55,020 nucleotides of DNA from Quadrisphaera granulorum (GTDB lineage: Bacteria; Actinomycetota; Actinomycetes; Actinomycetales; Quadrisphaeraceae): positions 1 through 55,020 of the forward strand of contig NZ_QGDQ01000030.1 of the NCBI RefSeq assembly GCF_003149145.1. The letters are read 5' to 3'. The notes beneath the pieces were generated by a model that ran no database searches, was not told where the DNA came from, and saw only the letters and a list, made by a program, of their open reading frames with translations. Shown here in pieces: positions 39,910 through 49,158 of this stretch (position 1 is its first letter; each line of letters begins with the position of its first letter). A program made the translations under genes and the position numbers.

Positions 39910-40986
39910 GTGGCTCGGGATCGCGACGCTGCCGGCTGGGCCGACGACGTCCTCGACCTCAGCGATGACGACGACGGCGACGCCAGCGGCGACGAGCGCC
40001 CGTCTCCGCATCCGAGTTCCCGGCGCGCCGGGCGCCCCCGCTGGCTCCGCTCCCGCTGGATGCTGCCGGTTCTCGTGACGGCGCTCGCGCTGCTCGTCGT
40101 CGTCTCGGTGGGTCGGCAGTTCCGGATCTCCGCCGCCGCCGACCTCGCCAGCTCGCAGCAGCTCAGCGCGCTGCAGGTGGGCGGCGCGAGCGTGATGTCT
40201 CCGTTCACCGGTGAACCCACGACCTTCGACGCGCAGGGCAAGCTGCTCGTCCAGCTGCAGGTGCAGGTCCTCAACAGTGGAAAGCAGCCGGTGCGACTCA
40301 CCGTGCGCGGCACCTCGGAGCCGCTGTTGAGCCTGCTCGGCCCGGCGACCTCAACCCCGGTCATCCCGGGAGGCACCAACACGCTCGTGCTGCGGGGCGC
40401 CGTCGACTGTACGAAGGCGCCCGCACCGCAGTGGTCGGGCTCCAGCACGGAGCCTCCCGAGATAGCGGAGCCGCTGAGCCTGGACATCGATGTCGCGCTG
40501 CCGAAGGACCTGTCGAGCACGGCATCTCGCGGTGATGACGGTCCTGTGGTCCGGCATCGCTACCTCGCCTCTGACGGGAGCGCGGGGTGGGCAGACCTGC
40601 GCCAGCAGTTCGCGTACGCCTGCGATCCGATGGCCTCGGGGGCGCTGTCGGTGACCGCGAGCGCCCGCGACGACGGGACGATGGCGCTGTCCGCCCGGAA
40701 CGAGACTGACACCGCGATGACCCTGAGCGTGCAGTCCACGCCGTGGTTGCGGCTCTCCAGCGACGTGCAGCTGCCCGCTCAGGTGCTTCCGCAGCAGGAC
40801 CTGACGACGGTGCTGCGCCTCAATCCCGACTGCCGCCGAGCGCTCCCGCCGTCGCAGGGCGGCCTGGAGCTGCAGGTGGACGTCGTCACCTCGTGGGACG
40901 AGGGCAAGAGCCAGTCCACCCAGTCCCCGGGAGGCTCCTCGACGGCGGCGTGGGCTGCGCGCCAGGTGGCGCTCGCGTGCCGGTAG
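39910..40986 (+). CDS. Membrane-anchored protein of unknown function
   Basis: A 358-residue protein with an acidic N-terminus (DDVLDLSDDDDGDASGDE), a basic patch and one membrane span (WMLPVLVTALALLVVVSVG, about 48-66). The rest is predicted to be extracytoplasmic beta-rich, with two repeats of a pattern ending in Cys (RGAVDCTKAP, LRLNPDCRR) and final Cys (VALACR). Four cysteines could form two disulphides. I do not recognise the family. The start is GTG at 39910, downstream of the longer open frame from 39706. It is followed after 10 bases by the MazG-like gene, so the two probably form an operon. Confidence 0.7.
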   Translation: MARDRDAAGWADDVLDLSDDDDGDASGDERPSPHPSSRRAGRPRWLRSRWMLPVLVTALALLVVVSVGRQFRISAAADLASSQQLSALQVGGASVMSPFTGEPTTFDAQGKLLVQLQVQVLNSGKQPVRLTVRGTSEPLLSLLGPATSTPVIPGGTNTLVLRGAVDCTKAPAPQWSGSSTEPPEIAEPLSLDIDVALPKDLSSTASRGDDGPVVRHRYLASDGSAGWADLRQQFAYACDPMASGALSVTASARDDGTMALSARNETDTAMTLSVQSTPWLRLSSDVQLPAQVLPQQDLTTVLRLNPDCRRALPPSQGGLELQVDVVTSWDEGKSQSTQSPGGSSTAAWAARQVALACR

Positions 40987-40996
40987 AGATGACCCT

Positions 40997-41401
40997 GTGG
41001 ACGTCAGCGACCTGCAGCGGATGCTGCGCGACTTCTCCGCCGAGCGCGAGTGGCAGCGGTTCAACACCCCGCGCAACCTGGCGCTGGCGATGGTCGGTGA
41101 GGTCGGGGAAGTGGCGGAGCTGCTCCAGTGGCTCACTGACGCCGAGGCCGCGGCCATCGCCACCGACCCGGACCGCGAGCAGTTGCGGCAGCGGGCCGGT
41201 GAGGAGATCTCCGACGTGCTGGCCTACCTGCTGCTGCTCGCCGATTCCCTTGGCGTGGACGTCGAGCGGGCCTTCACCGCGAAGCTGGCCGCCAACGCCG
41301 TGAAGTACCCGGTGCACCTGGCCCGCGGCACGTCAGCGACTTACACGGACCTGTCCGACAAGACTGGACTCCCCCGGGACGAGGGAGCGGCTACTCCTTG
41401 A
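40997..41401 (+). CDS. MazG-like nucleotide pyrophosphohydrolase
   Basis: A 134-residue protein with the MazG/dCTPase core: ALAMVGEVGEVAELLQWL (E-x-x-E metal ligands) and EEISDVLAYLLLLAD (E-x-x-D). It has the length of single-domain MazG/RS21-C6 enzymes, which hydrolyse nucleoside triphosphates to monophosphates. GTG at 40997 follows AGAGATGACCCT. It is 10 bases after the membrane-anchored protein and overlaps the methyltransferase end by 11 bases in convergent orientation. Confidence 0.88.
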   Translation: MDVSDLQRMLRDFSAEREWQRFNTPRNLALAMVGEVGEVAELLQWLTDAEAAAIATDPDREQLRQRAGEEISDVLAYLLLLADSLGVDVERAFTAKLAANAVKYPVHLARGTSATYTDLSDKTGLPRDEGAATP

Positions 41402-42113
41402 CGAGGTCGAGCGCGACGCCCCCGGACAGGAACGGCACGCCCTCCAGGCGCCGTTCAAGACGCTCCGCCCACGGCGGCACCTGCTGCACGGTGCTGGGGT
41501 AGAGGTACAGCCGGTCCTTGCCGACGAGGCGCCAGCCAGCCGAGCGCGCCCGCCGCAGGAAGTCACCGGCGTTGAACGTGCGCTCGCCATCGGTGACGGT
41601 GTGCCACAGGAACACGTACGGGTGGAGCCGGTTCGGCTCCATCGCGCGCCACCGCGCGCCGGGGGCCGCCACGCGGGACGCCTCGGCGAGCACGGCGTCG
41701 AGATCTTCCACGTGGTGGAGCGCGTCGACGCTGATGATGAGGTCCACCGAGGAGTCGGCCACCCCGTCGGGCAGCGCCTCACCGGTGCCGATCTCGAAGG
41801 CGACGTTGCCGAGCCCCAGGTCGCGCGAGCGACCGTTGGCGAAGTCGACGTAGTTGGGCAGCGGCTCCACCCCGGTGAAGTGCCGGTCGCGGTGGGTGGA
41901 CGCCAGACGACGCAGCAGGGTGCCGGTCCCCGACCCGATCTCCAGGACGCGACCAGGCACATCGCGCAGCACGCCCTCGAAGTACTCGACCCGGCGCCGC
42001 GTCATGTGCCCGGCGGCACGCAAGGACTCGTAGGCCTCGGGCTGCTCGTCGTACCCGGCGTTGTAGCGCCGCTGGTCGTCCGAGTGGGCGGCCGGACGGT
42101 CGCTGGAGGCCAT
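41391..42113 (-). CDS. Class I SAM-dependent methyltransferase
   Basis: A 240-residue protein with motif I VLEIGSGTGTLL (about 55-66), an acidic residue after the next strand (FTGVEPLPNYV), and the motif IV region VDLIISVDALHHVEDLD. It resembles UbiE/MenG-like small-molecule methyltransferases; the substrate is unknown. The start is ATG at 42113. It is 20 bases after the GT39-like gene on the same strand, so the two are likely co-transcribed. The 3' end overlaps the MazG-like gene by 11 bases. Confidence 0.85.
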   Translation of the reverse strand: MASSDRPAAHSDDQRRYNAGYDEQPEAYESLRAAGHMTRRRVEYFEGVLRDVPGRVLEIGSGTGTLLRRLASTHRDRHFTGVEPLPNYVDFANGRSRDLGLGNVAFEIGTGEALPDGVADSSVDLIISVDALHHVEDLDAVLAEASRVAAPGARWRAMEPNRLHPYVFLWHTVTDGERTFNAGDFLRRARSAGWRLVGKDRLYLYPSTVQQVPPWAERLERRLEGVPFLSGGVALDLVKE

Positions 42114-42133
42114 CCCAGCAGCCTACGACTCGC

Positions 42134-43735
42134 TCACTGCGCCACGCCCGGGGGTTCCTGCGAGGCGGACGCACCCGTGACGTCGTCCTCGGGGGTCTCC
42201 CACAGTTCCACCCGCAGCCAGTTGTGGTCGGTGCTGGAGACCAGGCGCCGGTCGCGCATGACGGCGCGGGCGTTGCCGGTGGTGCGGCCCAGGTCGCCGG
42301 TGGCAGTGGCCACGGAGCCCACCAGCCAGACGCGTCGGTGCGGCGCGAGTTCCGCGATCTTGTCGACCACGCGGTAGACCTCCAGCCCCCCGAGGGTGTC
42401 GCTGTCCTCCGGGGAGGCCACAAGCAGCGCGTCGGTGAGGCGGTCGCTGCCCGCCAGCCCCGGCGGGTAGTACGCCTCGACCATGGGCCTGACGACGTTG
42501 CCCACGTACACCACGGCGTCTCCCGGCTGCGCCTGCGCGGCGATCTGCTGGGCGGCGCCGGCCGGGTCGTCGAAGCCGGCGCGGGCCTGCCGGAAGCCGA
42601 CGCCCGCCGGCACCAGACTGACCAGGAGGACGACGACGGCGGTCACCGCGGCCCAGCCCGCCCAGCGCTCCCCCCGTGCGGACCGGCTCGCGAGGCGGCG
42701 GGCGGCGGCGGGCAGCGCGGTGAGGGCGACGGCGGCGAGAACGGCGATCGCGGGCAGCGCGGCACTGGCGTACCGCTGGTTGAAGTACCCACCCATGAGC
42801 CCGAGCGTGGTGATGGCCAGCACGGGCATCGGCGCCCACAGCACGAGCACGAGCGCGTGGGGCTCGCGCCCGGAGTCCCGCGTGGGACCCCGCCGCAGCA
42901 GCACCACAGCTCCGACGACGGCGAGCGCGAGGACCGCCCACCCCAGCCAGGGCACGTCAGCGACGAGGCGCCAGAAGGTGAAGTACTCCGGCAGCGTGGC
43001 CGGTGCCGGAGGGCGCTCGGCGGCCTGCATCGACCCCGCGACCACGAGGCCCGCGCCCACCAGGCCCGCGGGCAGCGCGGCCAGGACGAGCGCCCAGCGG
43101 CGGGCGCGGCCGGGGCGCAGCCACACGGCGAAGAACACCGCACCGACCGAGGGCAGCGTCACGAGCGGGTGCAAGAGCACGGCCAGCAGCGCCGTCGTCG
43201 CCGCCACCGGCCAGATCCACGCGCGCGGTCGCTCGGTGGACCGCAGCAGGAGCAGCACGGTGACGACGACGGCGGTCAGCGCCATCGGGTACGGGCGAGC
43301 TTCCTGCCCGTGCAGGTACACGGCCGGCGCCAGCGCCGCGACCGTGCCGGCCACGAGGCCGCCCCATGGCCCGGCGAAGCGCCGGCCCAGCACCGCCACC
43401 AGGGCCACGAGGACGACGGTGGCGACGGCGCCCGGCAACCGGATCCACCACGAGGCCTCGCTCACCGCGATCCACGGCTGCATGATCAGGTAGTAGCCGA
43501 CGAGCCCGGCGTCGCGCTCGGAGAGCAGTCCCATCATGTCGCCGACGCTGCGGCCGGCGGTGCTCAGCGTGTAGACCTCGTCGCGCCAGAAGGGCTTCGC
43601 GTCGTAGCGGTAGGCGGTGAGTGCCGCGGCCAGCAGAGCGGGGACCAGGACGGACAACCGCCCGGAGCTGATGCGCCAGCGGGAGCGCCGGGCGGCGACC
43701 CCCGACAGCGGCGAGTCATGGAGGAGCGCGGTCAC
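42134..43735 (-). CDS. GT39-family (ArnT/PMT-like) membrane glycosyltransferase
   Basis: A 533-residue polytopic membrane protein with 10 or more spans. Residues about 45-60 contain FWRDEVYTL, the D-E motif of the first extracytoplasmic loop of GT39/GT83 enzymes, and HGQEARPYPMAL is the family's conserved E-x-R-P-Y block. It should transfer a sugar from a polyprenyl phosphate donor to an acceptor outside the membrane, probably a protein or glycolipid. The start is GTG at 43735. The methyltransferase follows after 20 bases. The neighbouring GH92 mannosidase and GT4 hint at mannose-containing glycans. Confidence 0.85.
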   Translation of the reverse strand: MTALLHDSPLSGVAARRSRWRISSGRLSVLVPALLAAALTAYRYDAKPFWRDEVYTLSTAGRSVGDMMGLLSERDAGLVGYYLIMQPWIAVSEASWWIRLPGAVATVVLVALVAVLGRRFAGPWGGLVAGTVAALAPAVYLHGQEARPYPMALTAVVVTVLLLLRSTERPRAWIWPVAATTALLAVLLHPLVTLPSVGAVFFAVWLRPGRARRWALVLAALPAGLVGAGLVVAGSMQAAERPPAPATLPEYFTFWRLVADVPWLGWAVLALAVVGAVVLLRRGPTRDSGREPHALVLVLWAPMPVLAITTLGLMGGYFNQRYASAALPAIAVLAAVALTALPAAARRLASRSARGERWAGWAAVTAVVVLLVSLVPAGVGFRQARAGFDDPAGAAQQIAAQAQPGDAVVYVGNVVRPMVEAYYPPGLAGSDRLTDALLVASPEDSDTLGGLEVYRVVDKIAELAPHRRVWLVGSVATATGDLGRTTGNARAVMRDRRLVSSTDHNWLRVELWETPEDDVTGASASQEPPGVAQ

Positions 43736-43806
43736 ACGGACGATCGTCGCAGCCGATGCTGGGAGGGTGCCCGGTGAGCTTGAGCAGCTCGCTCATGCTC
43801 GTGAGG

Positions 43807-43854
43807 GTCGGCTGCTGAGTCGGCTGCTGAGTCGCCTGGTGAGTTGCCTGCTGG
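43807..43854. repeat. Degenerate 12-base tandem repeat upstream of the GH92 gene
   Basis: GTCGGCTGCTGA occurs twice in a row at 43807 and 43819, then degenerate copies GTCGCCTGGTGA at 43831 and GTTGCCTGCTGG at 43843. It lies in the gap between the divergent GT39-like and GH92 genes, a stretch of 200-250 bases with no supported gene. Confidence 0.75.
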
Positions 43855-43943
43855 GGAGAACGCTGACGGTGAGAGCGACGCGCCGGGACACAGTTCACGC
43901 GAATGAAACCCGCGTGACCCTTGAGCGCCGCTAGGTTCGGCGC

Positions 43944-46232
43944 ATCTTCACCGAGATCGATCCCTTCGTCGGGACCGCTGCGACCCGGTTGCCGGCGCCA
44001 CGCGGTCTAGCTGCTGCGTGGTGGTGGCCCAAGCCGCAGGTCGGCAACACCCACCCCGGAGCTACCAGCCCGCTGGGCATGGTGAGCGCCTGCGCCTACT
44101 CGGGGGCCTACCCCACCGGGTACGGCCAGTACGACAAGAGCCTCGAGGGCATGCCCAGCGAGGTCTTCGACACGCTGCAGGCCTCGGGCTTCACGCACTT
44201 CCAGCAGTCCGGCACCGGTGCCATCCGCAAGTACTACAACTACTTGCGCGTCACGCCGATGGTGCAGCCCCTCGACGACCTCGGGCAGTCGTGGGAGCTC
44301 ACCGACGAGGTGGCCGAGGCGGGCTACTACGCCGCCACCCTCGACTCCGGCATCCGTTGCGAGCTGACCGTCGGCCCCAAGACGGCCGTGCACCGCTACA
44401 CCTTCCCCGAGCACCGCAGCGCCCGCGTCGTCGTCGACGCGTCCTGCGGTGGGCTGGCCATCGAGCACGGCCGCACCGTGCCGCTGCGCGCCCAGGTCGA
44501 GAACCTCGGCCAGGGCCGCGCGCAGGGCACCATCGTCGTCGAGGGTGTGCCGCTGTCGTTCGCCCTCGAGGTCGACACCGACGTGCCCGGCCCGTCGGGT
44601 CCGGCGCGGCACACGGCGCCGTGGCGGCCGATGCTCTGGCACGACAGGCGCCTCATCGAGGGCGGCACCCGGCTCGACTTCGACAGGATCCGCCAGACCA
44701 CGCTGCGGCCCTTCGGGCTGCTCTTCATGGGGCCGGCCCGCGCGGGCCAGACCGTGGAGGTGCGGATCGGGTTCTCGCTGCGCGGGGTGGAGCAGGCGCG
44801 GGCCAACCTCACCGCCGAGCACGCTTCGAAGCTGCCCTCCGCTCCCTGCGAGCCCGTCTTCGACGCCGTCCGCGAGCGCACCCGAGCCCGTTGGACCGAC
44901 CACGTGGGCCGGGTGGCGGTGGAGGGCGGCACGCCCGCGCGCCGCACCGTCATGGCCACGGCGACGTACCACTCGCTCATCAAGCCGTGCATCGCCGACG
45001 ACGAGAGCCCGTTCTGGCCCTCGGACGGCCCGTTCGCGTTCGACATCTCGACGATGTGGGACATCTACAAGACGCAGATCCCGCTGCTCGCCGCGATCAC
45101 CCCGAACCGCGCGGCCGACCTGCTGGAGTCGCTCATCAGGGTCAGCGAGGAGGAAGGCAACTTCCCGATCGGCTACCGGATGTCGCGCGGGGCCGACAGG
45201 TTCTTCCGGCAGGCGAGCGCGCTCGCGCACACCGCCCTGGCCGACGCGCACGCCGTGGACCTGGCCCCGATCGACTGGTCGTGGGCGCTGGTGCACATGG
45301 ACGACGACCTGCGCCGCGGCTACGGCGAGATGTTCATCGACAACGGCGTGGTGCACCCGATCTCGCACACGCTCGACCTGGCCTTCGCCCATTACTGCAC
45401 GGCGCAGGTGGCGCGTGCCGTCGGTGACCGCCGCCTCGCCGATGACCTCGCGGAGCGGTCGCTGCGCTGGATCAACGCCTTCGACACGACCACCGGGCTG
45501 CTGCGCGACTCGGAGTACTACGAGGGCGGCAAGTGGAACTACTCGTTCCGGCTCCTGCACGACATGGCCGGCCGGGTCCAGCTCGCGGGCGGTGCCGAGG
45601 CGTTCACGCGGATGCTCGACGCCTTCTTCGGCTTCGGGGCCCCTCCCGTGCGGCAGCCCGGGCTGCGGCCCAACGCCGCGGAGATGGCCGCCGGCTACGC
45701 CCTCAACAGGTTCGAGGGCCTCAACAACGAGCCCGACATGGAAGCCCCCTGGGCCTACCACTGGGCGGGCCGCCCCGACCGCACCGCGCAGGTGGTGCAC
45801 GCGGCGCTCACCCACCAGTTCGGCACCGGCCGTGGCGGTCTGCCCGGCAACGACGACTCCGGCGGCCTGTCCTCCTGGTACGTCTGGGCCTCCCTCGGCC
45901 TGTTCCCGGTGGCAGGGCTCAACCTGTTCCTCCTGTCGGCGCCGGCGTTCGAGCGGACCGTGCTCGCCGTCCCCGGCGGTGAGTTCGTCGTCGAAGCTGT
46001 CGGGCACCGGGAGCAGCCCATCAGCTCCGACGACTCCTTCGAGGCAGCATCCGCGGCGGGTGCCGTCAAGCCGCAGCACGTGCTCTCCGCGACGCTGGAC
46101 GGCGAGCCGCTGGCCGGTCCGCACCTCACGATGGAACGGGTCCACCGCGGGGGTCGCCTGGTGCTCCACCTCGGCGACGAACCGCAGGGCTTCGGGCGCA
46201 CGGTGCGCCCACCCTCGCCGGCAGCGCGCTGA
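43944..46232 (+). CDS. GH92-family alpha-mannosidase
   Basis: A GH92 enzyme of about 760 residues. The N-terminal block TEIDPFVGTA (from 43950), then QVGNTHPGATSPLGM, FAFDISTMWDIYKTQIPL and the C-terminal GLPGNDDSGGLSSWYVWASLG are the family's hallmark motifs; the last carries catalytic Asp residues. These enzymes remove alpha-linked mannose. There is no signal peptide, so it seems cytoplasmic. The start is a problem: the first standard start in this frame is TTG at 43989, which would cut off the conserved DPFVGT. The frame opens after a TAG at 43932-43934, and only GTT, CGG, CGC and ATC precede the motif. I give the ATC at 43944 as a lower limit. Confidence 0.88.
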   Translation: MFTEIDPFVGTAATRLPAPRGLAAAWWWPKPQVGNTHPGATSPLGMVSACAYSGAYPTGYGQYDKSLEGMPSEVFDTLQASGFTHFQQSGTGAIRKYYNYLRVTPMVQPLDDLGQSWELTDEVAEAGYYAATLDSGIRCELTVGPKTAVHRYTFPEHRSARVVVDASCGGLAIEHGRTVPLRAQVENLGQGRAQGTIVVEGVPLSFALEVDTDVPGPSGPARHTAPWRPMLWHDRRLIEGGTRLDFDRIRQTTLRPFGLLFMGPARAGQTVEVRIGFSLRGVEQARANLTAEHASKLPSAPCEPVFDAVRERTRARWTDHVGRVAVEGGTPARRTVMATATYHSLIKPCIADDESPFWPSDGPFAFDISTMWDIYKTQIPLLAAITPNRAADLLESLIRVSEEEGNFPIGYRMSRGADRFFRQASALAHTALADAHAVDLAPIDWSWALVHMDDDLRRGYGEMFIDNGVVHPISHTLDLAFAHYCTAQVARAVGDRRLADDLAERSLRWINAFDTTTGLLRDSEYYEGGKWNYSFRLLHDMAGRVQLAGGAEAFTRMLDAFFGFGAPPVRQPGLRPNAAEMAAGYALNRFEGLNNEPDMEAPWAYHWAGRPDRTAQVVHAALTHQFGTGRGGLPGNDDSGGLSSWYVWASLGLFPVAGLNLFLLSAPAFERTVLAVPGGEFVVEAVGHREQPISSDDSFEAASAAGAVKPQHVLSATLDGEPLAGPHLTMERVHRGGRLVLHLGDEPQGFGRTVRPPSPAAR

Positions 46233-46379
46233 CGCGCCGCCCGTACACCGTTTCCCGCCCGCACTTCTTCCCGTCCGCACTTCCCCAGACCACCCAGCTC
46301 CGACCTAGCTCCGACTGAGTTCCACCCCAGCGCCACTGTCCACCCACACACACCCGCCCCAGCACCCGAGGAGGACCTC

Positions 46380-47714
46380 ATGACCGGCATGAGCAAGCCC
46401 GACCGCCGTCTCGTCATCCTGGTCCGCGCGGACCCGGTCATCTGTGGCCACTCCGGCGAGGCGCGCAACCTCGCCGAGGCAGCACTGCTGCGCGGCTTCG
46501 ACGACGTGCGGATCCTCACCTGGCCGCTGGAGGCGCTGCAGGCGGCGGGTCTGCCGCTCAAGCCCCTCGACGCGCTGCTGCCCTACTCACCGGGCATCAC
46601 GGTCGAGCGCCCCGCTCCCGTCGGTGACAACCGCGTGCCGGACGGCCGCTACATCGCCGGTCTCACCGGACGCCTCGTAGAGCTGCTCGCCGAGGGCGTG
46701 CCGACCGTCGTCCTGTCGATGTACCTCACGCCGCACACCGACGTCGTCGTCCAGGCCGTCGCGGGAGCACGGGTGGCGGGCTTCGCCCTCGACGCCCGCA
46801 CGCTGGCCAAGGCGGTCGGCTCCGACATCACCAACGTGGTCTCCAACGCCCTGCGGACCGGCGCCTGGGGTGCCGCGGCGATGGTGCTGTCCACCTACCT
46901 CCAGAACGACGACCTCCTCGCGGTGTCGGAGTTCACCAAGGAAGAGGTCGTGCGCTGGGCGGAGCAGGTCGACGCGCTCGCCGGCACCCGCTTCGCCGAG
47001 GAGCTCACCGCCCGGGTGCGGATCAGCTACCCGCCGATCGACACCTCCGCCTTCCTCGACCTCGATCCTGCCGCTGTCGACGCCGCGCTGGCCGCACGCG
47101 GCCTCGAGCGCGACGGTTACGTGCTGTTCCTGTCGCGCATCACCCGCGCCAAGGGCGTCGACGACCTCATCAACGCCTACCGCGCCTCGCGCACGTCGGC
47201 CACGAAAAAGCTCGTCATCGCCGGGGCCGGCAACGCCGTCGAGGCGGTGCGGGCGCAGATCGCCGAGGTCCCCGGCGACGACGAGCGGATCCTCCTGCTC
47301 ACCGACGTCTCCGACGCCGAGAAGCCGCTGCTCATGCGCGGGTGCGCGGCGTACGCGCTGCCCACCAAGCCGGTCCCCGAGTTCGTGGAGACGTTCGGCA
47401 TCGCGCTGACGGAGAAGATGCTCGCCGGCGGCGGCCCCGTCATCACCACGCTCGTGGGCGGCACCGGCGAAGCCGTCGGTGACACGGCGCTCATCATCGA
47501 AGCGGGCGACGTCGCGGGCCTCGCTCGGATGATCGACAGGGCCGTGCTCGACATGGGTGAGATCGAGCGCCTCGAGCTGGAGCAGCGCGCCCGCGAGCAC
47601 GCGCTCCGCTTCGACAAGCTGCGCGTCTTCGACGAGATGCTGCCGCCCACCGAGACCGTGGTGGAGGAGCAGCATCGGGTGGTGGACACCCCCCGGGAGG
47701 GCGCTCCCCTCTGA
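46380..47714 (+). CDS. GT4-family glycosyltransferase
   Basis: A 444-residue GT-B glycosyltransferase. The N-terminal lobe holds VICGHSGEARNLAEAALLRG and the C-terminal lobe has YVLFLSRITRAKGVDDLINA, LVIAGAGNA and VPEFVETFGIALTEKMLAGG, which includes the E-x(7)-E donor-binding signature of family 4. It adds a sugar from a nucleotide donor in the cytoplasm; donor and acceptor are unknown. The ATG at 46380 has AGGAGG 5 bases upstream. It follows the GH92 gene by 147 bases and ends at a strong hairpin. Confidence 0.88.
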   Translation: MTGMSKPDRRLVILVRADPVICGHSGEARNLAEAALLRGFDDVRILTWPLEALQAAGLPLKPLDALLPYSPGITVERPAPVGDNRVPDGRYIAGLTGRLVELLAEGVPTVVLSMYLTPHTDVVVQAVAGARVAGFALDARTLAKAVGSDITNVVSNALRTGAWGAAAMVLSTYLQNDDLLAVSEFTKEEVVRWAEQVDALAGTRFAEELTARVRISYPPIDTSAFLDLDPAAVDAALAARGLERDGYVLFLSRITRAKGVDDLINAYRASRTSATKKLVIAGAGNAVEAVRAQIAEVPGDDERILLLTDVSDAEKPLLMRGCAAYALPTKPVPEFVETFGIALTEKMLAGGGPVITTLVGGTGEAVGDTALIIEAGDVAGLARMIDRAVLDMGEIERLELEQRAREHALRFDKLRVFDEMLPPTETVVEEQHRVVDTPREGAPL

Positions 47715-47728
47715 CCACTCCCCCTTCC

Positions 47729-47792
47729 CGCAGCCGAGCGCCTCGTTGCGGTTCCGACCCCCGTCCGAACCGCAGCGAGGCGCTCGGCTGCG
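47729..47792. terminator. Large hairpin between convergent genes, bidirectional terminator
   Basis: The left arm 47729-47754 and the right arm 47767-47792 are 26-base reverse complements with one mismatch, around a 12-base loop. The arms begin CGCAGCCGAGCGCCTCG. It lies between the stops of the GT4 gene and the second S33 hydrolase. Confidence 0.88.
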
Positions 47793-47812
47793 GTGTGGGT
47801 GGGGGGAGGAGG

Positions 47813-49129
47813 TCAGAGGCGGCCGGCGGTCATGTCGAACAGGCGGGACAGCACGCGGTCTCCGTCGGCGCGCAGGCCATTGTGGAGCAGCTCGTCGGTG
47901 ATCCACGTCCGGGCGCCCAGCAGGGCTGCCGTGGCGCGGGAGTGCTCGGCGAGCACGTACGGGTCGTCGAGGTAGATCGCGGCGGCCACCGGCACCGCGT
48001 CCGCGCCCCGGGCGACACCGTCGAGCACCGACGGGTCGTACAGCCTCGGCCAGGGCCGGTCCGCCAACAGGCGAGCCGCCTCAGCCACGGGAGCGAGCGC
48101 GCCGACGCCACCGCGCTCAGGGTCGAGCAGCCAGCCACCGACGTGCTCCCCGGACAGGAGCGCCGGGTCGCCGCCTGCTGCTGGGTCGCCGAAGTCGTCA
48201 GGGCGGGTGCGCTCGGCCGCCCACGCCGTGGTGAAGCCGTCGGCGTAGCAGGCCTCGTGCACCAGCAGGTAGAGCGGGTTGCGTGCCAACCCAAGCGGAT
48301 CGGCGATGTCGGCGCGGAACGCCGGGGAGTCGACGGGTCGCTCGAGCAGGGCGTGCAGCGCGTCGGCGCCGTCGCTCATGCCCAGGCCGTGGCCGGCGGC
48401 CCGGAGGGTGCGGGACGTGACGCGGTCGCCCGTCGTCGTCCTGATCTCCCTCTCGGCGAGCTCGGCGTGCAGCGAACGCAGCCGCTCGAGGTCGTGGGGG
48501 TAGCGCTCGTGGTAGCGCGCGGAGAGCACGCGCATCTGCGCCCACGTGGCGGCGTAGACGTCGTCGGGGCTCATCCCGATCGGTGCGAGGCCTCCGGTGA
48601 CGTGAACGGAGGTCAACGACGACGGCGCCAGCGAGAGGTACGTGAGCGAGCAGAAGCCACCGAAGCTCTGCCCGAGCAGGCTCCACCGCTCGATGCCGAG
48701 CGCCTCGCGCAGGAGCTCGGCGTCCCTGACGATGCTGTCCGCACGGAAGTGCGCCAGGTAGTCGGCCTGCTGGGACGGCGTCATGCCGGGCAGGTCACCA
48801 ACCGGGGTGGAGCGGCCCGTGCCGCGCTGATCGAGCAGCACGAGGCGGAAGTCGCGCAACGCCCGCGCCATCCACCCGCTGGTGAGCGGAGCACCGAACG
48901 GGCGGGTCGCCTCCTGGCCGGGGCCGCCCTGGAGGAAGAGCAGCGCCGGCTTGTCGCGACCGTCGTCCACCGCCGAGACCTCGCGGGCGAAGACGACGAG
49001 GGACGCAGCTGTGGTGTCGGCTGTGGTGTTGGTGGCTGTGGTGTGGTCGAGCGGGACGTCGAGCTCGTGCTCGAGCACCCGTAGGCCCGGCAGGTGCAGC
49101 TCGACGGTGCGCAGGTCCGGTGCAGCCAT
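47813..49129 (-). CDS. Alpha/beta hydrolase, proline iminopeptidase-like (S33)
   Basis: A 438-residue hydrolase. LLFLQGGPGQEA is the HGGPG-type oxyanion loop, VLLDQRGTGRSTP is typical of prolyl aminopeptidases, and the nucleophile elbow is LGQSFGGFCSL. The N-terminal strand region ends ELDVPLDHT, as in S33 enzymes. It probably cleaves N-terminal proline from peptides in the cytoplasm. I start at ATG 49129 (MAAPDLRTVEL); ATG 49147 is an alternative. A second hydrolase of this group is at 33090, but the two are not close copies. It ends at the hairpin 47729-47792. Confidence 0.88.
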   Translation of the reverse strand: MAAPDLRTVELHLPGLRVLEHELDVPLDHTTATNTTADTTAASLVVFAREVSAVDDGRDKPALLFLQGGPGQEATRPFGAPLTSGWMARALRDFRLVLLDQRGTGRSTPVGDLPGMTPSQQADYLAHFRADSIVRDAELLREALGIERWSLLGQSFGGFCSLTYLSLAPSSLTSVHVTGGLAPIGMSPDDVYAATWAQMRVLSARYHERYPHDLERLRSLHAELAEREIRTTTGDRVTSRTLRAAGHGLGMSDGADALHALLERPVDSPAFRADIADPLGLARNPLYLLVHEACYADGFTTAWAAERTRPDDFGDPAAGGDPALLSGEHVGGWLLDPERGGVGALAPVAEAARLLADRPWPRLYDPSVLDGVARGADAVPVAAAIYLDDPYVLAEHSRATAALLGARTWITDELLHNGLRADGDRVLSRLFDMTAGRL

Positions 49130-49158
49130 CCACCCACCCTGCCGCATGGGGTGCGGTG

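Noticed and set aside
42224-43777. Long plus-strand open frame opposite the GT39-like gene.
   Set aside because: High-GC antisense frame; the product lacks any domain, while the minus-strand product has the family's D-E and E-x-R-P-Y motifs.
43716-43898. A 60-residue minus-strand frame with a Gln/Thr/Pro repeat (QATHQATQQPTQQPT) upstream of the GT39-like gene.
   Set aside because: It is produced by the degenerate 12-base repeat, overlaps the start of GT39, and has no ribosome binding site or recognisable domain.
44007-46280. 757-codon minus-strand frame opposite GH92.
   Set aside because: It is an antisense shadow: the plus strand carries unmistakable GH92 motifs.
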